From CBDCWT01 sp965223305 (GTDB taxonomy: Bacteria > Planctomycetota > Planctomycetia > Pirellulales > Pirellulaceae): a stretch of 64,000 bases of DNA. The stretch's first letter is position 1; the number at the start of each line of letters is the position of its first letter. The notes beneath the pieces were generated by a model. The model had not been told where the DNA came from and made no database searches. It worked only from the letters and a program-made list of their open reading frames with translations. Below, in pieces: positions 8,656 to 18,415 of this stretch. Position numbers and translations under genes: made by a program. The stretch is from contig CBDCWT010000061.1 of NCBI GenBank assembly GCA_965223305.1, positions 124,001-188,000 on the forward strand. Reading direction: 5' to 3'.

Positions 8656-10137
8656 ATGTATCGCATCACACAGCACACGCTACGCATGATCGCTTTGATG
8701 GCGACCGTCTTGAACGTCGAGTTCCTGATGGCGGATGATCCCGCCGGCCCCGTCGCAGGCATGGGCATCATGGTTGGAGAAGTAACCGCGACATCAGCGC
8801 TAGTGCAAGTGCGTTTGACTCAGCGGGACCAACTTGTCGATCGGAAGCTCCCCGGTCAGGAGGGGGTTGTGGAGTTCGTCTTGGGGCCAGTGGACGGCAG
8901 CGGCGCGAGCATTACTCAGCAGATTCGTTCACAGCCGGAACGAGACTTCATTGCCCGTGCCACTTTTGAGCAACTCGTCCCAGGTAAACGGTACCGCTGC
9001 GCGACGCGCATTGGCGGTGACGTCGGATCCTTAAAGCAGGGGCCTGTGGCAGAATTCAAAACACTGCCGGGGCCTCAAGGCAACGACGACGTGCGTTTCG
9101 TGGTGGTAACGGGCATGAACTATGCGAAGTTTCATGGTGACGACCGGATCGACTTGGCCCGTCACCTGGTTGAAAACAACGCTGCCGTTCCTAAGCCCTA
9201 CGCCGGTCCGGACAAGCATCTGGGCTATCCAGCGCTGACTTCAATTCTCGAGACGGCACCTGATTTCTTTGTGGGAACCGGTGACAACATCTATTACGAC
9301 ACTCCCAAGGAACCCCGGGCTCAATCGATCCCCGAGTTGCGGCAAAAGTGGCACGAGCAGTTTGCCCAGCCTCGCTATCGAGATCTGTTTGCCGCAGTAC
9401 CCACCTACTGGATGGTCGACGATCATGACTATCGGATTGATGACTGCGACAACACGGGAGACTACTTGCCGACCCCGCAAGAAGGCAGGCAGATGATGCT
9501 CGAACAGCTGCCCTTGGCCCCCGCAGACGACGACCAGGCGAAGACCTACCGGACACATCGCGTGAGCCATGACTTGCAGATCTGGTTTCCCGAGAATCGG
9601 ATGTACCGCTCGCCCAACAAGATGCCAGACGGTCCTGGCAAGTCGATTTGGGGAGCCGCACAGCGGGACTGGTTGCGGCAAACTCTGCAGGAAAGCACGG
9701 CTACGTTCAAGTTGCTGGTATCGCCCACTCCGATGGTGGGACCGGACGACCTCCGCAAGACGGACAATCACACCAACATCAATGGCTTCCGCCACGAGCG
9801 GGATGAGTTCTTCAGCTGGTTGCGCGAGGCGGGCATCGACAACTTCTACATCCTGTGTGGCGACCGCCACTGGCAATACCATTCGATTCACCCAACTGGT
9901 ATTGAAGAGTTCTCCTGTGGCGCCCTCGTCGATGCCAACTCCAGGCTTGGTCGCAAGCCTGGAGACCCCCAATCAACCGATCCGGAAGGACTGATCAAGC
10001 AGCCCTATTACCAATCGCCGCCATCCGGTGGTTTCCTGCTGGTTACGGTCACCGCAGGCGGCGAACAGCGCGATGCCAGCCTCACATTCACCTGGCACGA
10101 CGAACGCGGAAAGTTGCTGCGGCGACACATCAAATGA
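8656..10137 (+). CDS. PhoD-like metallophosphatase, exported
   Basis: 493 residues with an N-terminal signal region (MIALMATVLNVEFLMA). Residues about 35-130 form a fibronectin-like N-terminal domain; the rest is a PhoD-type metallophosphatase with GTGDNIYYD, WMVDDHDYRIDDCD and a late CGDRHWQYHS histidine motif. PhoD enzymes are calcium/iron phosphomonoesterases and phosphodiesterases outside the cytoplasmic membrane. Planctomycete paralogues are numerous and many probably act on unknown phosphoesters, so phosphate scavenging is an inference. AAGGA lies nine bases before the ATG. Confidence 0.85.
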   Translation: MYRITQHTLRMIALMATVLNVEFLMADDPAGPVAGMGIMVGEVTATSALVQVRLTQRDQLVDRKLPGQEGVVEFVLGPVDGSGASITQQIRSQPERDFIARATFEQLVPGKRYRCATRIGGDVGSLKQGPVAEFKTLPGPQGNDDVRFVVVTGMNYAKFHGDDRIDLARHLVENNAAVPKPYAGPDKHLGYPALTSILETAPDFFVGTGDNIYYDTPKEPRAQSIPELRQKWHEQFAQPRYRDLFAAVPTYWMVDDHDYRIDDCDNTGDYLPTPQEGRQMMLEQLPLAPADDDQAKTYRTHRVSHDLQIWFPENRMYRSPNKMPDGPGKSIWGAAQRDWLRQTLQESTATFKLLVSPTPMVGPDDLRKTDNHTNINGFRHERDEFFSWLREAGIDNFYILCGDRHWQYHSIHPTGIEEFSCGALVDANSRLGRKPGDPQSTDPEGLIKQPYYQSPPSGGFLLVTVTAGGEQRDASLTFTWHDERGKLLRRHIK

Positions 10138-10177
10138 CACCGCATCCACTTTACCCTCCTGCTCGGAAGTCGTGCGG

Positions 10178-10223
10178 CCAAACTCTGGCGAGTTCGGCTA
10201 CTCTCGAAATCAGCCGCTGGGCG
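10178..10223 (-). repeat. GTAG hairpin repeat plus left half of a GTTA hairpin
   Basis: Positions 10178-10201 are an inverted copy of the GTAGCCGAACTCGCCAGAGTTTGG repeat. From 10211 begins the GTTA-loop repeat (cagccgctgggcg), which is interrupted at its TTAG loop by hairpin element copy 2 and resumes at 10398. Confidence 0.8.
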
Positions 10224-10227
10224 TTAG

Positions 10228-10397
10228 CCCGGATTATTCATGAAGATCGTGGCGAGAGGTTGTAAGTACGTTCGTGGCAAGGAAGGCGAGCAATTCTTCC
10301 GCAGGCGTATTGAAGCAATACGTCGAGGGAGAATTGTGAAGCATGAGCCACGGATGGACTTACGACCTCGCAGCAGATCGCTCATGAATAATTCGGG
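10228..10397 (-). mobile_element. Hairpin MITE family A, copy 2 (170 bp), inside another repeat
   Basis: The copy is in the opposite orientation to copy 1, with the same 16-bp terminal inverted repeats and TTAG on both sides (10224-10227 and 10398-10401). Joining the flanks across one TTAG gives cagccgctgggcgTTAG followed by cccacggttcc, exactly the uninterrupted repeat seen at about 26574. This fixes the element ends and shows the 4-bp duplication. It is four bases shorter than copies 1 and 3, through a small interior deletion on one arm. Confidence 0.9.
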
Positions 10398-10487
10398 TTA
10401 GCCCACGGTTCCTGGCGCTTCCGGCTCGGCAGGAGCCTCGCCCTCCCGGCCTGGTGACGGATGACTTCAAAATGCCGAGCTGGGTAG

Positions 10488-12218
10488 TCAAAACAGCGTC
10501 GTGTGCCGGATCGCCACGCCGTCGCGATCCCGATCGGGGTCCTTGGACTCGGTGATGATCCCGGTCGCTTCCAGGTAGCAACGGGGACCCATCTTACGGA
10601 GCCAGCGCAGTCCGATTCCTACTGCAGCTGTCCCGCCGCGGTCGGAGAAGGCGATCTCGGGAATCAGCGACTCGTCCTCGTGATGGCGGAACAGCTGGGC
10701 ACCGATGGCTGCCCCCCACACCCTCTCGTCCGCGGCAGCTGCCGAAATCCGTACCAGGGGATCGACCTCGAAAGCGAGCGTCAAGCGGTTCAAAGTCCCT
10801 CCAGCAATTGGGCTCCAGCCCCGCGTGGCCACAAACGTGTTGCAGTAAAAGACACCGTGCTCGAATCCACAAGGTTTGTGGTCAAAGACCCGCACCCGCT
10901 GTGCCTCAGCGGCAAACAACTGACCCTCACCCAGCCCCGCCCGGTCGCCCCACTTCAGCAGCGCCCGAAGGGCAAGCGTCGTCGGCCCGTAAAGCGCGGT
11001 CCGACTAAAGGCCGCGTACTGCGAGTCCCGTGCGGCACCGAGCCGGTGCGCGACGTAGGCGTAGGTCGCCTCATAGAAGACCCGGTGGCGGTCCAGCGAC
11101 GCGTGCGCGGCTAGCAGCTCGCCGCTCCCAAAACCCCCGCCCGGCTCGATGATGCTCACATCGCTGAATCCATAGATAGCCTGGATGTTGAGGTTGCTGA
11201 CCTGTTTGAAATTCAGCGTGTTCTTGCTGAGGATGACTGCCACCAGCTCGTCGTTGATAAGCAACTGGTTGTGCAGCTGCAGCGGTACGCGGCCCGCCGT
11301 CAGGTTGTAGTCCAGCGCGGCGAACGGATCGAAGTCTGTCCCGAGGAGGCTGTGTAGTTCACCTTCAAACCAATACTGATCGGGTTCTCCAGTTGAATTG
11401 TCAACATACGTTCGGGGATGGTTGAGCTGGTAGTAGGAACCTCCCGTCCGTTCGCGGCCGATCGGGCGATACTCGACGTGAAATCTCTCCGTGCCCGTCA
11501 GCCGCAGGTCCAGATCGACCAGCAGCTGGTGACCGCAGATATCCTGGCGGCGATTGCCTTCTCGTCGAGCGAAAGCGAAGAATTGGTAGCCGCCATAGGC
11601 GACCAACCGCGGCTCCCAGACATAACCTTCGCGGCCAAACCAGCGCCAGGTCGGGTTGAGCAGGATCGGGTCTGCGCCGAGGAACTCGCGGTAGCCGGTC
11701 AGCGGCCTCGGCTCCTGCCAACACTCGGGCAGGCGGAGCAGGTCGTAGTGAGAGCATTCTTCAGCTGGCCAGTTCAGCCGGTCACCCTCAGCTGCATAAA
11801 GATAGGAACCTCCGTGCAGCCAAAGTTCCTCATCCAATGGTGGCAGCGGCTCGTCGTCTACAACCAGCCAATCATCGAGCAGTGCCGCGGTTCCTTCCAA
11901 TTCGTTTCTGTCCCCCGCCTCAGCCGGCGGTAGGCGGTAAGACGAGTTGCTGAATTCCGCGTCGGGCGGCGGCACCTCGGCGAGGCTCTGTCTCGAAAGC
12001 CCCCTCTCGCTGACTCTCTCCCCCAACTCGCTGGGGGAAAGAACAATTGGGGAGTCGCCACGCGACCAGATTACTTGTTTCGAGACAGAGCCTGGTCTGC
12101 TGGTGCTCGAGACTGGCCGGCTCAAGCTCTCCGTGAGCTCGGCGGCGCAGACCATTTGCGGTACCGCCCATAGCAGCGCACAGCATACGATCAACGAAAT
12201 CCTACCGAGGAATCTCAC
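10488..12218 (-). CDS. Probable outer-membrane beta-barrel protein partnered with a multiheme cytochrome
   Basis: 576 residues beginning with a clear signal peptide (LIVCCALLWAVPQMVCA). After a Ser/Pro-rich stretch, residues about 170-570 are dense in alternating amphipathic strands ending in aromatic residues (VEYRPIG, YQLNHPRTYV, FKQVSNLNIQAIYGF, RVFYEATYAYVAHRL, LRWLRKMG), and the last residue is Phe, as in many outer-membrane barrels. No named family comes to mind. It starts nine bases after the stop of the hexaheme cytochrome gene on the same strand, so the two are co-transcribed and probably coupled. By analogy with porin-cytochrome modules it could seat or contact the cytochrome at the cell surface; that is inference. 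Confidence 0.6.
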   Translation of the reverse strand: MRFLGRISLIVCCALLWAVPQMVCAAELTESLSRPVSSTSRPGSVSKQVIWSRGDSPIVLSPSELGERVSERGLSRQSLAEVPPPDAEFSNSSYRLPPAEAGDRNELEGTAALLDDWLVVDDEPLPPLDEELWLHGGSYLYAAEGDRLNWPAEECSHYDLLRLPECWQEPRPLTGYREFLGADPILLNPTWRWFGREGYVWEPRLVAYGGYQFFAFARREGNRRQDICGHQLLVDLDLRLTGTERFHVEYRPIGRERTGGSYYQLNHPRTYVDNSTGEPDQYWFEGELHSLLGTDFDPFAALDYNLTAGRVPLQLHNQLLINDELVAVILSKNTLNFKQVSNLNIQAIYGFSDVSIIEPGGGFGSGELLAAHASLDRHRVFYEATYAYVAHRLGAARDSQYAAFSRTALYGPTTLALRALLKWGDRAGLGEGQLFAAEAQRVRVFDHKPCGFEHGVFYCNTFVATRGWSPIAGGTLNRLTLAFEVDPLVRISAAAADERVWGAAIGAQLFRHHEDESLIPEIAFSDRGGTAAVGIGLRWLRKMGPRCYLEATGIITESKDPDRDRDGVAIRHTTLF

Positions 12219-12227
12219 AACGTGTTG

Positions 12228-14171
12228 CTACCGGACGTGAATCTCCGACTCATATTCATCGATGACGACGACTTGCAGCAGGTGCTTCAGGTGGGGGACT
12301 CCGATGTGATCCAAGAGTGTGGGGGGAAGGTGACGAAAATTAAGAGCCGCTCGGACCACGTACCGTCCCCGTTCGTGGAGCGCCACTGAATAGGTTCGAC
12401 CGATCGTTTGCAACGGCGGTAAACTGCCTTTGGCGATCCGAAACGCGACGGGATGACCGAGGGCGACCGAGATGTCAGTTGCCGGCCGCAGTACATTTAG
12501 AGGCTGTAGGTTCCGATTCACTGAAATCACGACTGAACGTTCCGTACCCCGGTGCGACAAGGCGATGAACTTACTCTGTAGGTTCAACAGGTGGCGATCG
12601 TAAGGAACCTTTCCTGCCAGCACCTGGTGACTGTGCTCGTCGCGCAGGTCACCATTGTCGTCCAGGTCGCCACTTCTGAAGACAACCTCTCCCGACGGGG
12701 AGCAGACGGTCAAAGAAACCCAGGCCTGCCGCTCTGCCGTGAATCCTGTGGGGAAGTGGTGTCCCGCGAACTTACTGTGAACGTTGACGCGAATACGGAG
12801 TTTTGCTCCGCATTCTGCAGTTCGGAGGTGGTCGACCGAAAGTGCGGCCGCGTTCTGCAGCAACTCTAGCCGCTTGGCGTCAGCGATACGAAGCTGAATC
12901 CGGTTCTTCTTTCTGAGTTTCGTGAGCGTTTGTCGTTGGTAGGCTGTTAGCAGCCGTTCGTCCCGGTAGTCCTGCTCATACATCCAATCCAGCTTGTGCG
13001 GGAACTCTGTGTCTGGCAGCAGAGAATAATCGGGGCCGGCAAAGGTGTGGTCCGTCAAACGCCGCAGGGGAAGCGCCGCAGGGTCGACGCCGGGTACTAC
13101 GGCGGCGTATCCGAGCGGTCGCTCGCAGTCTGGAATTGGAACACCTTGCTGCGGGCCCATGTGGCAGTGCTGGCACGTCACCCCGCCGTCTGCCGCCGGG
13201 CTGTTCTGCCACTCGCTGAATGCTTCTTCGAGCCGGACGCCGCCGGGAATGGTCACGTCGTGGCACTCGCCGCAGAACTGCGACGATTTGATATAAGGCT
13301 GCTGGCCTGCGTCGTGCGATTGGAGGTCCGCGGCCACGGGATTCTCGAACGGCCCATACAGGCACGCCTCGTAGAGCCCGCCGGGTTCGATAGCAACTCT
13401 CGTACTGGCCTTGTAGCTGCGGTACTTCCTTCGATGGCAGGCAACACAGGTGACGCCCTCCATCGAGATGCGAGCCCGATGGACGTTGCGGCGCGACCCG
13501 TTCTCGCCGAGCGCCGTTCCAACTTGGGTGTGGCAGCGGGTGCAGAAGGTACCAATCGTGCCTCCAGTCCGCTCAATCAAGGTCAGATTGAACGCCTCAA
13601 ACACCGGACTGTGCTGCGCATAGGCGTGCATCGATCGGGACCACTCACGGTACTGCTTCGGGTGGCATTGGCCGCATTGCTTGGCCGGAGGAAAGTCCGA
13701 CTCGATCAGCGGTCGCCCGGCGCCCGGATCACAGACATACTGGTGAGCTCCGTTGGTAATCCAGCTGCGAATCGTCTCTAGCTGAAGCTCCGTCAGCCAT
13801 TCGTCGCTGTCCGGAGGCATCTCGGGCGTCTGCAGATGCGGCGAAAGCCCTTTCCCTGCAGTGTCCCATTCGACCAAGGTCAGCAAGGACGAGTTGGCCG
13901 GTTCGTGCGGGACGACAATCGGTTCCCCGTCATGCGCCGCGGCGATGACCGCCTCGTAGCTCGTCAGGTCGGTTTGGTCGGTCCCTGGCCGATGGCAGGC
14001 AGTGCATTTCTCCGCCAGGATGGTTAGCACCCGAGGCCAGTCTGGATCGAACGGCTGGGGATTCTCGCGCACGCTGTAGGGCACCGCCCAGCCAGTGGAC
14101 GAAAACAGCATCAGACACACCGCGACTGGGGCACGGATCAGTGGACTGGTCACAATGACTGCGGCGCGCAT
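12228..14171 (-). CDS. Hexaheme cytochrome c (planctomycete cyt-c domain fused to c554-like region)
   Basis: About 647 residues from ATG 14171; earlier in-frame GTG and TTG codons lack support. A signal segment (VAVCLMLFSSTGWA) precedes six CxxCH heme sites at about residues 56, 166, 210, 242, 300 and 333. The first sits in a PSCyt1-like domain (KCTACHRPG, then EMPPDSDEW supplying Met). The next five form a cytochrome c554-like unit, opening with CGQCHPKQYREWSRSMHA. Residues 400-647 carry no heme and look beta-rich, perhaps for docking. The protein should act in the periplasm or at the outer membrane, passing electrons. Its only close partner is the barrel-like protein nine bases downstream. 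The electron donor and acceptor are not encoded nearby. Confidence 0.82.
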   Translation of the reverse strand: MRAAVIVTSPLIRAPVAVCLMLFSSTGWAVPYSVRENPQPFDPDWPRVLTILAEKCTACHRPGTDQTDLTSYEAVIAAAHDGEPIVVPHEPANSSLLTLVEWDTAGKGLSPHLQTPEMPPDSDEWLTELQLETIRSWITNGAHQYVCDPGAGRPLIESDFPPAKQCGQCHPKQYREWSRSMHAYAQHSPVFEAFNLTLIERTGGTIGTFCTRCHTQVGTALGENGSRRNVHRARISMEGVTCVACHRRKYRSYKASTRVAIEPGGLYEACLYGPFENPVAADLQSHDAGQQPYIKSSQFCGECHDVTIPGGVRLEEAFSEWQNSPAADGGVTCQHCHMGPQQGVPIPDCERPLGYAAVVPGVDPAALPLRRLTDHTFAGPDYSLLPDTEFPHKLDWMYEQDYRDERLLTAYQRQTLTKLRKKNRIQLRIADAKRLELLQNAAALSVDHLRTAECGAKLRIRVNVHSKFAGHHFPTGFTAERQAWVSLTVCSPSGEVVFRSGDLDDNGDLRDEHSHQVLAGKVPYDRHLLNLQSKFIALSHRGTERSVVISVNRNLQPLNVLRPATDISVALGHPVAFRIAKGSLPPLQTIGRTYSVALHERGRYVVRAALNFRHLPPTLLDHIGVPHLKHLLQVVVIDEYESEIHVR

Positions 14172-14189
14172 CGTTTTGCTCGGCACCAA

Positions 14190-15061
14190 CGGTGAGATAA
14201 GCGAACCCTGCCCCGTCCGATCGCCGGGAAAGTGGAATCGAGCTTGGGGGGCCGACTATGGTCGCGCAAGACAACAAGCGTTCCCCTGGCAGGGGGATCG
14301 ACACCGCATAACCGCTTCAGCCATGATTTCCGGCACGATCCAGACGACCGGAATAATCGCTACAGTTTCTGCAACCGTTAAAGTTCACCGCCCCGCTCCA
14401 CCTCACCCGCTCGGAGGTCGTGCGGCTGTTACGCTTCGTGCAATCCACCAGACTCTGGCGAGTTCGGCGACGCTGCCAATCAGCCGCTGGGCGTTAGCCG
14501 GCGGTTTCCACCGTAAGTCGATGTATCTCGGCTCGGCAGGAGCCTCGCCCTCCCGAGCGTCGTACATGACTGCTGCAGTGGGGGTGATGGACCTTCCGCC
14601 GTCGGACGACGGTTGGTCGGTCAACACGCTCCGGGCCGCGCGAGCCGTGCTGCCGCCTCTGTGTCTCTGTGTTTCTAACTGGCTTTTCTTTGAAACACAG
14701 AGGCACAGAGATCACGGAGAAAGAGGTCAGGGTGTTCTTGCCGAGGCGTGAGTGATGATCGGCTCGTGTGGTGAAGGGAAACCGGCCGCTAACGCGGCTC
14801 GGCTGATGTTTAGCTGTTTGGCAATCCACCAAACTCTGGCGAGTTCGGCTACGCTGCCAATCAGCCGCTGGGCGTTAGCCGGCGGTTTCCCAACGAAACC
14901 GACGCATAGCGCCCGGCGAGTGCTCCCCCCTCTCCGGCCCTTCGGGCCGACTCTCCCCGAGGGGAGAGTGAAAGACGCGGCTCCGCAGGAGCGTCGCCCT
15001 CCCGACGTGCTCCGCCCCCCCATGTCTGTGTCAGCAAACGGCTCCGCAAGGGCATCGTCCG
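14190..15061. repeat. 870-bp intergenic region packed with dispersed repeats
   Basis: No gene is seen. In order it holds: an inverted GTAG hairpin repeat at 14448-14471 and a GTTA-loop repeat at about 14479-14508; a GGCTCGGCAGGAGCCTCGCC repeat near 14530; an inverted pair of CCTCTGTGTCTCTGTGTTTC and GAAACACAGAGGCACAGAG at about 14658-14712, which can form a stem of about 20 bp; a second GTAG (14826-14852) plus GTTA pair; and a GC-rich inverted repeat around ccggcccttcgggccg and ctccccgaggggag at 14933-14968. The near-duplicate blocks at 14440-14510 and 14820-14890 suggest local duplication. Confidence 0.7.
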
Positions 15062-17450
15062 CTATGGTAGAGCCACTGGCTCGGCGCCCGCTTTGGTGAA
15101 CATGGCTTGCAGCAGTCCAGGGTCAACCTGCTCGGCGAAGAATCGGATGCTGCCATCGGCGAGAGCTGCCTGGAAGCCGCCTGGATGGAGGCCGAGCAAT
15201 CCGCGGATGGGGTTGTCGGCATCTGGTGAAAAGTCTCCGGGCTTGGTCCAGACTACCGCCGTCTCGTCGGGAACTTCGATAATCGCAATCGTATTCGACG
15301 TGCCGTCCCGGATGGTGCGGATGCTGGCACCAAGGTTGTTCCCTGGCTCGGGTGAAACAAAGACGCCGTCGGCACCGGCGACACCCAGATAATGTGTCAT
15401 CCCCGGCTCGCCTTTCGATCTTGGCGATCGATAGACGGCCGGCATCTGTTCGATCAGTGCCTTGTTATGGGGGCTGTCCCAAGGTTCGTCTAAGCGAAAC
15501 TGCTCGTAGAGTGCAGCTTGATCGATGAATGGCAGGAGATGAACGCGCCAGCTCAACAGGGGTTCGCCCTCCGCGTCGGCGCTGTGCGAGGCTGGAAAGG
15601 CCTTGTAGGCGTCGTGATAGTTGTGCATCCCTAGCACGATTTGTTTGAGATTGTTCACTCCCTGCATCCGCTGGGCAGCCGCGCGTCCCGAGGCGACGGC
15701 AGGCAACGTCAAGCCCACGGCGAGCCCTGTGATGGCGCCGCCATTGCCTCCGGGCAGCGTCTGGTGGCTGACCATCTCGATCCCATCCTCCGTCCGTCGC
15801 AGCGTCATCCGAGTTGGCTGCAGGTGCTGGACGATCGCATCGGCAGGGGGAAGATTGGAGGTATCCAGAGGCGGAGCGCCAGGTTGCGCAGCCAACGCCT
15901 GCAACCCCATGCGTGCCATTGGCAACAACTGCTTGACGACGGCTCCCGTGTTGATAAAGGCGAGTCCCAGCGTTCTGGAGTCGCGCGTCACCATCCGCTG
16001 AACGTCTGCCTGGTCCGCAAAAGTTCGCAAGCCGCCGGCTGTCAGAAGCTGCCGCATTACATCCGGCGTCATCGTCACCAGCAGTTCATCGTCGGTCAAG
16101 CACCAGGATGGGGTGAACGGGACTCCGGGCAGAACCAGCGTGCGGATCGTATAGGCGCCCTGACCCGATGTCTGCAGCGTGGGACCTCCTTCTGGTGCCG
16201 CTGCCAGCGCCGCTTGAGCCATTTCTAATAGCGTCGTCTGTACTTGCTCGAGACGGTTGCGGTTGCGGACCTCGATGGCCAAGGTCCAACCATTCACCAA
16301 GCCCCCACTGGGGCGGACAAAGATCCGCCAGGCGTCGCCCAATGAGGAGAGTACGTCGTCGCGAATCTCGAACCCCAGCTGATCTTCGAGCTGTGTCAGA
16401 TTTGTCGACATTTGCTCGGCCTGATCAGGTGCCAGCCGAGTGACCGTTTCCATCCAGACGTCAAACACGTCACGAGTGTCCAACTTAAAGGCGACCACCG
16501 CAGGTGTGTTGGCCGACACGACTTCCAGTTCATCGGCCGCCAGAGGTGTCCCGTCGATCCACGACAAGATTCCGGTTCCCTTGCCATCCACCGCCACCAG
16601 CGAGCGGGTTATGCAGCCCAGCTCATCTAGGCCGTTAACGCTGGTGACGTTTTTGATCTTGTCCACGCCCAGGGCGGCGATTATCTCTGCGGAGCGAGGA
16701 TCTCCGGCAGCCTGCAGGCCCAGCTCGACGATTCGCTCGATGTCGACGTACCCAAAGGAAGCGACACGTGGTACGGACAATTTGCTGCGGGCGCTCTGCA
16801 GCCAATCTGGCACCGGTGTGCGGGCACGTTGCATCACTTCCTCGGCGGAGCCGTCTCCGATCCCCAAGACGAGGTAAGGCCCGCCCAGTCCCCAGGTGAT
16901 CGGGGGAATCGGAGGGTCGAACTGAATCCGCCAAAACGGGCGGCCGTCCACCTGGACCTCCGTCACCTGGGCTTCAGTAAGTTGGCTTTGCAGCCGCTCG
17001 AGCCGCTCCTTCAGCTGGGCACCGTCGCCGTCGACACGGATCAACCCGCCTCCACGAATCTCCGGCGCGCCCCCGGCGAGCTTAACATCGGAGACGAAGA
17101 ACCCACCCGCCTTAATCCTGCAGCATGCCGGTCACTGCTTGAATCTCTTTGACTGCTTGCTTCGCCTCGTCGTGACCGTCCACATCTTCGACGGCAGAGA
17201 CAAAAAGGTCCTTACTGTGTTCAATGAACTTGCGGACCTCAGGTTCCGCCAGCAGTCGTTCGGTGCGGTTGGAGCTGGTCGGATCGGGTGCCGTGGTTGC
17301 GGACCACGAGACAAAAAGCAGGCATTCCGCGGGCGCGGACCTGGCGATGACCGGGTCCTCTTGTGCCGGCGGGATCCCCGTGGGGCCGAATCCACCTCCC
17401 AGCAGCACTAGCAACAGATACTCGAGCGGGTTAACGGGGGACGCTTGCAT
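15062..17450 (-). CDS. Large DUF1559-type planctomycete protein, frameshifted
   Basis: Two overlapping reading frames make one gene of about 795 codons. The N-terminal part (ATG 17450, GGAG six bases upstream) has a signal segment (YLLLVLLGGGFGPTG) and the typical DPVIARSAPAECLLFVSW start. Its frame ends at a TAA near 17114, and the next frame continues without a start (KAGGFFVSDVKLAGGAPEI) to the end. Removing one T in gattaag at about 17114-17117 joins them. The C-terminal 190 residues match the DUF1559 domain (MHNYHDAYKAFPA, LSWRVHLLPFIDQ, DGTSNTIAIIE) but without the usual prepilin leader. The protein is probably exported; its role is unknown. The break may be a true mutation or an assembly error. 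Confidence 0.7.
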
Positions 17451-17686
17451 GGCGGATCTCCGAATTTCTTTCGATTCTGGCCACCGGATATTGTCCCAGT
17501 TAGCTGCTTTGTTGGAAAGATATGGAAGCTTGCTCAGCACCCACGTCGGACGGGGTCACGCGCTACCAAACGTTGTCAGCATCGAGATGTGCGATATCCT
17601 TATCCTCTGAGGTAGACGACCTGAGACAGCATGCCAACGACATCTCGCCCGCCAACCTAGTTCTCCAGACAACCTAGTCGGAACAC

Positions 17687-18415
17687 GTGGAAATCTCTGT
17701 CATCATACCGGCGCTCAATGAAGAACGTTTTATTTCAGCGGCAATTCTCAGCGCCCGGGAAGCAGGAGCCGACGAAGTCGTGGTGGTCGATGGCGGTAGC
17801 CACGACGCCACCGTTCAGGTCGCGACGCACCACGGCGCGGTGGTCGAGTCCAGTCCGGCGGGCCGCGCAGCTCAGCAGAACCGAGGCGCGCGACGCGCTC
17901 AGGGCGACATCCTGGTGTTCTTGCACGCCGACAGCCGCCTGGGAGCCGAGTCCCTGGCCCAGGTGCGAAAATCGATACATCAGGCCGCCGTCGTGGTGGG
18001 CGCTTTCCGGCAACGCATCGAAGGGCGAGGGCTCCTGTTCCGGTTGTTGGAGCACGGAAATGCGTTGCGGGCGGAAAAGTGGGGGCTTCCCTACGGCGAC
18101 CAGGGGATTTTCATTCGGCGCGGCACCTTCCAGCAGCTCGGCGGGTTCCCCGAAATCCCCATCATGGAGGATCTGGCCTTTATGAAAAGCTGCCGCCAGT
18201 TGGCTTGGCCGACAGTTCTGCCGGGGCCGATCTACGTCAGTCCACGGCGCTGGGAGAAGTACGGCGTGCTTCACCAGACAGCCCGTAACTGGTGGTTGGC
18301 CAGCGCCTTTCGGATGGGCGCTTCGCCGCACCAGCTCGTCCGATTCTATCCTCGGCATGACGGTGGCGATCCGGGCGGCAGTCGTCGGACCTCAAGATCC
18401 GGCGAGCCTCGCTAG
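17687..18415 (+). CDS. Family 2 glycosyltransferase, TIGR04283-like
   Basis: 242 residues starting at a GTG. The GT-A fold begins at once (ISVIIPALNEERFI), with the nucleotide-binding EVVVVDGGSHDAT, GRAAQQNRGA, the DxD-type HADS motif in LVFLHADSRLG and the acceptor-side PYGDQGIFIRR..F and PIMEDLAFMK. This wording is characteristic of the TIGR04283 transferase group, sometimes linked to arsenosugar or small glycoside synthesis; no arsenic gene is nearby. The last 20 residues (after FYPRHDGG) look unlike the family and run toward a repeat-rich region, so the original C-terminus may be altered. Confidence 0.8.
   Translation: MEISVIIPALNEERFISAAILSAREAGADEVVVVDGGSHDATVQVATHHGAVVESSPAGRAAQQNRGARRAQGDILVFLHADSRLGAESLAQVRKSIHQAAVVVGAFRQRIEGRGLLFRLLEHGNALRAEKWGLPYGDQGIFIRRGTFQQLGGFPEIPIMEDLAFMKSCRQLAWPTVLPGPIYVSPRRWEKYGVLHQTARNWWLASAFRMGASPHQLVRFYPRHDGGDPGGSRRTSRSGEPR

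Noticed and set aside
12996..13781. 261-codon frame antisense to the hexaheme cytochrome
   Set aside because: The minus strand has six CxxCH sites and a signal peptide; the plus frame has no recognisable domain.
17100..17130. Programmed ribosomal frameshift in the DUF1559-type gene
   Set aside because: No slippery sequence or downstream pseudoknot is evident, and other genes in the window show similar single-base breaks.
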